Assembly (NCBI GenBank): GCA_001701105.1
Contig: DAAI01000053.1
Coordinates: 462-13,256, forward strand
DNA from: Bacteroidales bacterium GP1
GTDB taxonomy: Bacteria > Bacteroidota > Bacteroidia > Bacteroidales > Muribaculaceae
Length of the DNA: 12,795 bases
Reading direction: 5' to 3'
Below the pieces are notes generated by a model. The model ran no database searches. It worked only from the letters and a program-made list of their open reading frames with translations, and was not told where the DNA came from. Position numbers and translations under genes: made by a program. Every line of letters begins with the position of its first letter. The first letter of the stretch is position 1. This document shows, in pieces, positions 6,591 through 12,795 of the stretch.

Positions 6591-8717
6591 TCAATTTACT
6601 TTTTTCAGAACCCGGGGCACGAGGTCACGCTCGGATGAAGTGAATTTCACTCGGTAACTCTGTGCGTTGGGATCAAAACGAACTACCGTTCCTTTTCCGA
6701 AAACGCGATGCTCCACAATTGTGCCCGGTGCCCAGGCTTCAGATACTCCTTCCCCTATTTCGGCATTCACTGATGCCACCAGGCGCCTGGTGCCCTCGAA
6801 CAATGCAGGATCCGGCTCCCCTTCCACGTCAAGCAAATCATCAGGAATCTCCGCCAAAAACCGCGATGGATATTTCATGGCGCCCGTATCATTCAGATAT
6901 CCCTCGGATTCCGACAGATAAAGGACATCCCTCGCACGAGTCACGGCTACATACATCAGCCGACGCTCCTCCTCCTCACCGTCCTGACGACGCTCGCGGA
7001 TGCTGCGATGATTCGGGAAGGTGCCTTCCGTAAGCCCGGTTATAAATACCGTGTCAAATTCAAGACCTTTCGATTGGTGGATAGTCATAAGCTTCACTCG
7101 GTCGCTATCATTACCGGCGTCGGCATTAGTATATAAAGCTATTTCCTGAAGATACCCTTCAAGAGTCATGTCGCCGTCATATCGCTGCCCACGCTCGTAT
7201 TCCTTCATTGCGTTCACAAGTTCGCTCACATTCTCCAATCGCTCCTCTTTCTCATCAAGCCGGTAAAGATCGGCGAGACGCGAATCCACGAGGAGGCGGT
7301 CCGTTAGTTCAGATACCGGAATCCTGTCAGCTAAACGTCGGGAATCGTCAATGAGTTCAATGAAGCTACGCATTGCCGGCCGCGAAAAGGATGTATCTCC
7401 CTCGGCCACCGCTTCTCGGAGCGTCATCATTAGGGATGTGCCTCTGCCCTCGGCCATTTCAGTCAGTTTCTTTAAAGAGGCCGCACCGAATTTACGCGAA
7501 GGCAAATTGATTACCCTGATAAATGCAGAATCATCATGGTCGTTGGCTACAAGTCGCAGATAGCTCACCACATCCTTCACCTCCTTTCGCTCAAAGAACC
7601 TTACTCCGCCCCATACTGCATAAGGAAGTTTGAGCCGTAACAACGCCTGCTCGATGTTCCTGCTCAGGAACGAACTCCGGAACAATATGGCGAATTGTGA
7701 GGCCTTCGCTCCCTCCTTGATGCCGTCGGCTATCGTTTTGGCAATACCCTCCGCTTCATCTCTCTCTGATTTGTAATGCCGGTAGATTACCCTTCGCTCA
7801 TTGAGGCGCACCGTGAATAATTCTTTGGGGACTCGGTTGCGATTATTGGCGATTATGGAATTAGCTACATTCAGAATGTCAGGAGTGGAGCGGTAATTCC
7901 TGTCGAGGATAATATCCGTGTTCCCTTTAAATTCTACAAATATCCGCGGGTTCGCCCCGCGCCATTCATATATGGCCTGATCCGGGTCGCCGACGACAAA
8001 CAGGTTATTATGCCGCTCGGCCAATATCCGGAGCAGATGCCAATCATCAGCCGAACAATCCTGCGCTTCATCGACCATTATATAATTCAGCTTGTCGGTC
8101 CAATATTCTCTTGCATCCGGGAAATGATTCAATATATAAATGGTGAAATAAATGAGATCATCATAATCCAGAGCGTATTGCTTAAGTTGCAATCTGAGAT
8201 ACCTCACTTGAGCGTCCGGGCAGTCGGGGGAGGAGGCCGGAAGAAGATGGCGCTGGATATAGGCATCGATATTATATCCCTTAAGCATCGCCACATTCGT
8301 AAGAAATCTTTCGGCTGTCAGTTTCTTACGGTCGATTCCAAATTCTGTCATGGCTTGCTTTGCCAGATTCTTGGCATCATCTTCGTCGAGCACTGTAAAG
8401 CTCTTCGGATAGCCTATGCGATAAATCTCCCGACGAAGGAATTTAACACAAAAACTATGGATGGTGCATATAAAATCGTTCACAGCCCCTCGGTCGACGA
8501 GACCGGAGATACGGTGTTTCATCTCCTGCGCCGCCTTGTTGGTAAAAGTCAGGCACAATATATTGCCCGGAGATATTCCAAGATCGTTGACAAGGAAAGC
8601 AAACCGATGGGCCAGCACCCGGGTTTTTCCGGATCCTGCTCCGGCCACAATTCTGACCCGCCCCTCGGATGCCTCTACGGCCTCAAGCTGACGAGGATTC
8701 AGTATTACTTCTGTCAT
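6591..8717 (-). CDS. uvrD: UvrD/PcrA-like superfamily 1 DNA helicase
   Basis: 708-residue 3'-5' ATP-dependent DNA helicase of the UvrD/PcrA/Rep group, acting in nucleotide-excision and mismatch repair and in clearing stalled replication or transcription complexes. All motifs are intact: Q motif near Q10, Walker A AGAGSGKT at 25-32, TFTNKAA, Walker B VDEAQD at 215-220 (E217), VGDPDQAIYEWRGA, NYRST, TIHQSKGLEFDTVFI and MYVAVTRAR. The C-terminal end (about 655-705, PGTIVEHRVFGKGTVVRF) matches the Tudor-like domain that lets PcrA/UvrD bind RNA polymerase. Length is typical of the family. Its ATG (8715-8717) overlaps the TGA of the upstream gene (8714-8716) as ATGA, implying translational coupling. 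Bacteroidales usually carry several UvrD paralogues, so the symbol marks the family and not a proven orthologue. Confidence 0.93.
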   Translation of the reverse strand: MTEVILNPRQLEAVEASEGRVRIVAGAGSGKTRVLAHRFAFLVNDLGISPGNILCLTFTNKAAQEMKHRISGLVDRGAVNDFICTIHSFCVKFLRREIYRIGYPKSFTVLDEDDAKNLAKQAMTEFGIDRKKLTAERFLTNVAMLKGYNIDAYIQRHLLPASSPDCPDAQVRYLRLQLKQYALDYDDLIYFTIYILNHFPDAREYWTDKLNYIMVDEAQDCSADDWHLLRILAERHNNLFVVGDPDQAIYEWRGANPRIFVEFKGNTDIILDRNYRSTPDILNVANSIIANNRNRVPKELFTVRLNERRVIYRHYKSERDEAEGIAKTIADGIKEGAKASQFAILFRSSFLSRNIEQALLRLKLPYAVWGGVRFFERKEVKDVVSYLRLVANDHDDSAFIRVINLPSRKFGAASLKKLTEMAEGRGTSLMMTLREAVAEGDTSFSRPAMRSFIELIDDSRRLADRIPVSELTDRLLVDSRLADLYRLDEKEERLENVSELVNAMKEYERGQRYDGDMTLEGYLQEIALYTNADAGNDSDRVKLMTIHQSKGLEFDTVFITGLTEGTFPNHRSIRERRQDGEEEERRLMYVAVTRARDVLYLSESEGYLNDTGAMKYPSRFLAEIPDDLLDVEGEPDPALFEGTRRLVASVNAEIGEGVSEAWAPGTIVEHRVFGKGTVVRFDPNAQSYRVKFTSSERDLVPRVLKKVN

Positions 8718-10747
8718 CGGGACGACCCGTTTAGACTTATAGGCGCAGTAAATAACAATTCTGCCACCCAGTCACGGTGAGGATTATACGACAGCCTGCA
8801 TCGCATCAGGAAAGCATTCAGCCTGCATACAAACATTGCCGAATCCTCGCGCCCTTGAAGTTCTCGCAAATCCACAATGTCGCTGAACAATCGTTCCTCT
8901 TTCCCACTATCAATCCGCCGGCCGGAATGAGAGAATACAAACTGCACTTCATTATCATGACTATTTACGACGGTGCGCATTGTAGCCGTGCCATGTTCGC
9001 CGGCATGAAGCGTGGCAAACCTCATGATATGGCTGAGCATATAACGCAGACACTCCACATCAGTGGTAAGTTCTATGTCGTCTGGTGTGTTCTCCACCAC
9101 AAGGTTTGGAGCCATGTCGTCATCCTCCATTTCCTTTTCCGCTGTCTTGGTAGTGTCGGCGAGAAGGGTGCGGAGATTTACACTCTCGATGTAGCGGTCA
9201 CGGTCGATGTTACCCGTGGCCGAAATATATAGAAGGTCGCTGATGATCTCTTGTAGTATATTCTCAGCATCCTCTCGGCCAGGATGATTCTCATTAATTG
9301 GGTTTATTCCACTATAATCCTCATCCTCGCCGCCCCGAGTGGCATCGTAATATCGCGACCTCTTCAATTTGTCGCGCTGTTTGCGGATTTGATATGCGAA
9401 ATTCTGCAGATAGAACGAGTGCCGGCGATAACGCGACCAGTATAGTATCAATATGATAAGTAGCACCAGAATCACGATCCATAATGCCACCATTATCACC
9501 ATCGAGCGTTTCAGGGAAGCCGTTTCCTCCTCGGCCATCTGGATTTTCATAGCATCCTGATTATGGCGCAGGGTGCTTATATCATAAGCCGTCTGAAGTT
9601 CCTTATAACGTAATTCCGCATTATTATTGGTTGCCTCCGTAAGGTGGACATTCTGAGTATGGATTGCCTCAAGGAGCGTGGCTGTGTCTCCGGTGGCTAT
9701 AGCCGCATCCCGAAGCATATCGAGCAGTTGTCTGCGGCTGGGATTGGGCAATTCCCCGGAAAGCCTCTTCCGGATCAGGGGAATTGCTTCAGCATTCTTC
9801 CCTTTAGCCATCAGATAATATGGAGTCGTGGCGTTGGTCATCATGTCTGCCTTTATCTCCTTATTAATCGCGCTCAGTTCAAGAAGTCGGGACTGAACCC
9901 TGTCGGCATCCTCTGGTGACATACCCTTATAGTTACGCATCATCCGGCGATAGCTTATATACCGGTTCGTTTCATAATTTCTGAAATTACGCCCCATCTT
10001 GCGGTAACGGCTTTCGAGGTCGGTTATCACCTTCAGCAGATATTCATCAGCCTTTATAGCCTTTGCGGGCATACCCACATCAGTATAAATATTGGCTGTT
10101 TCGGAGAATATGAGATTGCGTATGGCATCGGATGTAAGCCGAGGATCATGGGCAAGATTGTTAAGACTATCCACATATTCTATCAACATCGGACTCACAT
10201 TCTCATTCCTCAGCATCGCCACTACTGTATAGAGATCGAATATCCGGCTGTCTATATCCTGTTGAAATTTCTTATCAGGATGCTTGAGGAGCGAGTCCAT
10301 CAGCTCCCGGATATACATTTGCTGCTGCGGATATGTCATCCGTCGCGATTTCGCGCTCATTATTTTCATGCGTATGAACAGCACCGTCTGGTCGCGGTCG
10401 CGGCTTTCCGGAAGATCTTTAGCATTGGCAAGAAGCTGATTGAGCAACCTTTCATCGGATATAAACCCGGCAAGGTTACGCAATATGTCGAGGCTTTCTC
10501 CGTAGCGTTGCGTCCGGGTGGCCACTTCATAAATTTCAAGACCGACGCCTCGCTTCCGTGTCCTGTCTTCCACGTCGAATAAGTCGTAGAGTAATTTTAA
10601 GGAGTCCTCCGGAGTTCTTGCTCTCGCAAGTTCAGCCTGGAGTCGGACTCGTTCAAGTTCCATGTCGTAATGGGCGGCATAAGCCATTGAGCTTCCTAAC
10701 CAAAGGGAAATAGAGATTGCCGCGAGGATAAGTGCTATCCGTTTCAT
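8714..10747 (-). CDS. Membrane protein with helical sensor region and degenerate histidine-kinase-like C-terminus (DUF5112/5113-like)
   Basis: 677 residues. The start at 10745-10747 is chosen because a signal peptide begins there (MKRIALILAAISISLW, ending AYA-A); a longer frame from 10849 would begin inside the promoter. Residues about 27-400 are helix-rich and repetitive, TPR-like, predicted periplasmic. One transmembrane helix lies near 416-438 (IVILVLLIILILYW). The cytoplasmic C-terminus (about 535-677) has the outline of a GHKL ATPase but key residues are gone: where the N box should read NLLxNA it reads HIMRFA (F577), and the DxGxG box reads HSGRR (H607). No clear phospho-acceptor His box is seen. 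It is therefore likely a catalytically dead kinase-like signalling or scaffold protein. The architecture resembles Bacteroidetes DUF5112/DUF5113 proteins, recalled and not searched. It is first gene of the unit and couples to uvrD by a 4-bp overlap. Confidence 0.75.
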   Translation of the reverse strand: MKRIALILAAISISLWLGSSMAYAAHYDMELERVRLQAELARARTPEDSLKLLYDLFDVEDRTRKRGVGLEIYEVATRTQRYGESLDILRNLAGFISDERLLNQLLANAKDLPESRDRDQTVLFIRMKIMSAKSRRMTYPQQQMYIRELMDSLLKHPDKKFQQDIDSRIFDLYTVVAMLRNENVSPMLIEYVDSLNNLAHDPRLTSDAIRNLIFSETANIYTDVGMPAKAIKADEYLLKVITDLESRYRKMGRNFRNYETNRYISYRRMMRNYKGMSPEDADRVQSRLLELSAINKEIKADMMTNATTPYYLMAKGKNAEAIPLIRKRLSGELPNPSRRQLLDMLRDAAIATGDTATLLEAIHTQNVHLTEATNNNAELRYKELQTAYDISTLRHNQDAMKIQMAEEETASLKRSMVIMVALWIVILVLLIILILYWSRYRRHSFYLQNFAYQIRKQRDKLKRSRYYDATRGGEDEDYSGINPINENHPGREDAENILQEIISDLLYISATGNIDRDRYIESVNLRTLLADTTKTAEKEMEDDDMAPNLVVENTPDDIELTTDVECLRYMLSHIMRFATLHAGEHGTATMRTVVNSHDNEVQFVFSHSGRRIDSGKEERLFSDIVDLRELQGREDSAMFVCRLNAFLMRCRLSYNPHRDWVAELLFTAPISLNGSSR

Positions 10748-10845
10748 AGTGTAGGGATGTAGGTGGTCGACATGAAGTGGGTTCACCGGGTATGGACTGC
10801 TTCTCAGTGCAACCTGTGCCGGCGTTTTCTTCGCGTCTTTAAGCA

Positions 10846-10878
10846 ACAAAAATATAAAAAAAGGATGAAATATGCAAA
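10846..10878 (-). promoter_or_regulatory. Bacteroidetes-type promoter for the sensor-like/uvrD/pulA unit
   Basis: On the - strand a -33 TTTG (10878-10875) and a -7 TATTTTTGT (10854-10846) match the Bacteroidetes consensus TTTG and TAnnTTTGY with a 20-base spacer. The predicted transcript would start near 10840, giving a leader of about 90 bases before the ATG at 10747. This supports the shorter start for that gene. No equally good promoter was found for the divergent CLC gene in the same 238-bp gap. Confidence 0.65.
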
Positions 10879-10985
10879 AAAATCATCTTCCTCCGTTATA
10901 AATTATATTAACGTTCCGGCATCGGATCGTTTACAATTTTTGGAGACGGCTCGATAGAAGAACGTTACATAAATCAGAACCCGAA

Positions 10986-12317
10986 ATGAAGCTCAGAAAT
11001 ATCAGTGAGCCCACAAGGATAATTTTGGCCTCCATAATTACCGGCTTATTGGCCGGAGGCTTGGCTGCCTTGTTGAAATGGCTATTAGGTTTGATAAGGG
11101 ATGGGGCAATGTGCGCATTCGTTCCCGGCCGGCCCGACTTTTGGCTGCTTCTATTCCCATTTGCCGGCCTTATTCTTGTGGCTCTTTACCGTCGGTTTGT
11201 CAGCCACAGGAATGTGGCACACGGCACGGAGCATCTTAAATTGATTGTTAACAAAGACCACGCCAATTTCATAAACCCCGGAGTTGTGGCCGATTCATTA
11301 CTCGGATGCTTATTCACAGTCGGCTTCGGAGGATCAGCCGGAAGCGAGGGTCCCTGCGCCTATAGCGCGGCGGCGCTCGGTAATGGTGTGAGTCGCAGAT
11401 TCCGCCTTGATCAGAAATGGATGAGGATTATGATTGGCGTTGGAGCCGGAGCCGGCATTGCCGGGATCTTCAAGTCGCCTGTCGGGGGTATCCTCTACAC
11501 GTTGGAGGTGCTCGGCATGGAACTGACCACCATCCCTGTGATGGCTCTCGTCCTTTCCTGTCTGCTGGCTTCTGTCACCGCCAGCGCGCTGAGCGACTTT
11601 ACGTATGACATTCAGTTTGACCTTCTTAATCCTTATGATCCTGCATTATTCATTTGGATTGTTGGGCTGGGTGTGTTCTGCGGTCTTTATGGAGTATGGT
11701 ATTTATGGTCGATGCGAATGTTTGAGATGCGGGTCCGCAAGATGGCGCACATCTGGCAGCGCATTTTGGCGGCGGGATGCGTCACATCCGTAGCTATTTT
11801 CATCATCCCTATTCTTTATGGAGAAGGTGGCGATTCGATAGCGCAAATCGTAAACGGCGATGCCCTATCCGTATATACGGAAAGTTTCTTGACCGACTCC
11901 ACACATCTTACTATGTGGCTCCTCATAATATCCGGGGCAATACTTCTTATCAAGGGGATTCTGGTGGGTGGAGCCAATGCGGCCGGCGTGGCGGGCAAAT
12001 TTGTGCCTGCAATGTTCATTGGGACAATAGCCGGATTATTTTTCGGAACAGCCATCACCACTATTACCGGAGCCGAGGTGCATATATGGTATCTTGCGCT
12101 TGTGGGGATGAGTGCTATGCTTGCCTCGGCCACGGGCGCGCCGCTGATGGCCATATTCATTACCTGCGAGGCAACTAACACATTCCGGTTTATGCCTGCC
12201 TATATCATATGCGTAGCAATAAGTTGGCTCATAACAAGATATTTCAAACGTTGGCTGCATATCGATCCCCCACCGGTTGCTCAGCCTCCGGCTGCCATAC
12301 CGGGGAATATTAAATGA
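10986..12317 (+). CDS. CLC-family anion channel/transporter with atypical ion-path residues
   Basis: 443-residue inner-membrane protein with about ten or more hydrophobic helices, the usual size for a bacterial CLC without CBS domains. Family landmarks: GSAGSEGP at 116-123 (in place of GREGP, gating glutamate E121), FKSPVGGILYTLEV at 162-175 (helix H), and GKFVP at 337-341 (the GxFxP motif). Unlike the E. coli exchanger, the GSGIP segment that supplies the chloride-binding Ser is replaced by HGTEHLKL at about 79-86, the inner proton glutamate (E203 in E. coli) aligns with V175, and no SxY for the central Tyr is evident near the C-terminus. Such changes occur in channel-type or divergent CLCs, so exchange of proton for chloride is uncertain. 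The tail after 425 is Pro-rich. It is transcribed away from the - strand unit and is followed by gmd on the same strand. Ion selectivity cannot be read from this. Confidence 0.88.
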   Translation: MKLRNISEPTRIILASIITGLLAGGLAALLKWLLGLIRDGAMCAFVPGRPDFWLLLFPFAGLILVALYRRFVSHRNVAHGTEHLKLIVNKDHANFINPGVVADSLLGCLFTVGFGGSAGSEGPCAYSAAALGNGVSRRFRLDQKWMRIMIGVGAGAGIAGIFKSPVGGILYTLEVLGMELTTIPVMALVLSCLLASVTASALSDFTYDIQFDLLNPYDPALFIWIVGLGVFCGLYGVWYLWSMRMFEMRVRKMAHIWQRILAAGCVTSVAIFIIPILYGEGGDSIAQIVNGDALSVYTESFLTDSTHLTMWLLIISGAILLIKGILVGGANAAGVAGKFVPAMFIGTIAGLFFGTAITTITGAEVHIWYLALVGMSAMLASATGAPLMAIFITCEATNTFRFMPAYIICVAISWLITRYFKRWLHIDPPPVAQPPAAIPGNIK

Positions 12318-12354
12318 TTTGCATGGAAATCACGGATTTTTTGCCTAAATTTGC
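12318..12354 (+). promoter_or_regulatory. Candidate Bacteroidetes-type promoter for gmd
   Basis: TAAATTTGC at 12346-12354 matches the -7 consensus TAnnTTTGY exactly. The nearest TTTG that could serve as -33 is at 12318-12321, a 24-base spacer, slightly longer than the usual 19-21. The site lies in the 83-bp gap after the CLC gene and about 47 bp before the gmd ATG, so gmd probably has its own promoter. Confidence 0.5.
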
Positions 12355-12400
12355 AGTGTTGATGCCAAAAGCATCCTAAACCAACCCAATCGAGATTCAA

Positions 12401-12795
12401 ATGAAAAAAGCGCTTATCACCGGTGTCACAGGGCAGGACGGCTCATTCCTGTCCGAGTTCCTGCTTGAGAAAGGTTATGATGTGCATGGCGTGATTCGCC
12501 GCTCATCGGTTGACTATCGTGAAAGAATCGCCCACCTTGAAGGGCGACCTAACTTTCACCTTCATTATGCCGACCTTGGCGATTCAATGTCAATAATGCA
12601 GGTGATTAGCAAGGTTCGTCCTGATGAAATTTATAACCTTGCGGCCCAGAGCCATGTGCAGGTGAGTTTTGATTCTCCTGAATATACTGCCAATGTCGAT
12701 GCCGTCGGCGTGCTCCGGATTCTTGAGGCCGTTAGGCTTTGCGGACTCACGTCATCGTGTCGCATTTATCAGGCTTCCACTTCCGAGCTTTATGG
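12401..12795 (+). CDS. gmd: GDP-mannose 4,6-dehydratase, N-terminal part (3' end outside window)
   Basis: Short-chain dehydrogenase that converts GDP-mannose to GDP-4-keto-6-deoxymannose, the first step to GDP-fucose and related sugars, in the cytoplasm. 131 codons are visible of a protein usually about 350-375 residues. The Rossmann NADP-binding motif GVTGQDG is at residues 8-14, followed by GVIRRSS, YADLGD, NLAAQSHVQVSFDSPEYTANVDAVG, and the start of the active site STSELY at 126-131 with the catalytic Thr127 and Glu129. The YxxxK motif lies beyond the edge. All visible segments match Gmd closely. The leader is A-rich without a Shine-Dalgarno. The neighbour that would complete the pathway (GDP-fucose synthase, fcl) often follows gmd but is not in view. 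Confidence 0.95.
   Translation, partial: MKKALITGVTGQDGSFLSEFLLEKGYDVHGVIRRSSVDYRERIAHLEGRPNFHLHYADLGDSMSIMQVISKVRPDEIYNLAAQSHVQVSFDSPEYTANVDAVGVLRILEAVRLCGLTSSCRIYQASTSELY

Noticed and set aside
8010..8780. 256-residue open frame on the + strand inside the helicase gene
   Set aside because: Antisense to the motif-complete UvrD/PcrA gene; the translation is low in recognisable features and its openness follows from the codon use of the opposite strand.
10748..10849. Upstream extension of the sensor-like protein to 10849
   Set aside because: It would place the start inside the predicted -7 promoter element and ahead of a clear signal peptide beginning at 10747.

Overview
The window looks like a chromosomal segment of a gut-type Bacteroidales bacterium, possibly Muribaculaceae-like. 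The signs are a type IX secretion plug protein (DUF5103 family), a DUF3109 protein, a DUF5112/5113-like membrane protein, a BspA-like surface-protein remnant, A-rich leaders without clear Shine-Dalgarno sites, and promoters matching the Bacteroidetes TAnnTTTG type. The genus call is inference.

Layout. On the + strand, 1-3683 is a tight run: the 3' part of ung (uracil-DNA glycosylase), a T9SS plug protein overlapping its end, a Cys-rich DUF3109 protein, and a cardiolipin synthase-type phospholipase D enzyme. Positions 3684-4522 hold no intact gene: a stretch of palindromes and short repeats, a frameshifted and truncated BspA-like leucine-rich-repeat gene start, a perfect 14-bp stem hairpin (likely terminator), and a REP-like inverted repeat. 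On the - strand, 10747 down to 4523 reads as one three-gene unit: a membrane protein with a degenerate histidine-kinase-like C-terminus, a UvrD/PcrA helicase coupled to it by an ATGA overlap, and a secreted type I pullulanase. A good Bacteroidetes promoter lies just upstream of the first gene. From 10986 the + strand carries a divergent CLC-family anion transporter or channel, then a promoter-like site and the start of gmd (GDP-mannose 4,6-dehydratase), which runs off the window.

How the genes fit together. Most are housekeeping or envelope functions: DNA repair (Ung, UvrD), membrane lipid synthesis (Cls), protein secretion (T9SS plug), starch or glycogen debranching (pullulanase), ion transport (CLC) and nucleotide-sugar supply for fucose-type glycans (Gmd). 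I see no CRISPR array, phage, IS element, RNA gene or recognisable defence system. The items most worth checking are the 7-T frameshift in the BspA-like remnant, the pseudokinase-like protein translationally coupled to a helicase, and the CLC protein that lacks several canonical ion- and proton-pathway residues.
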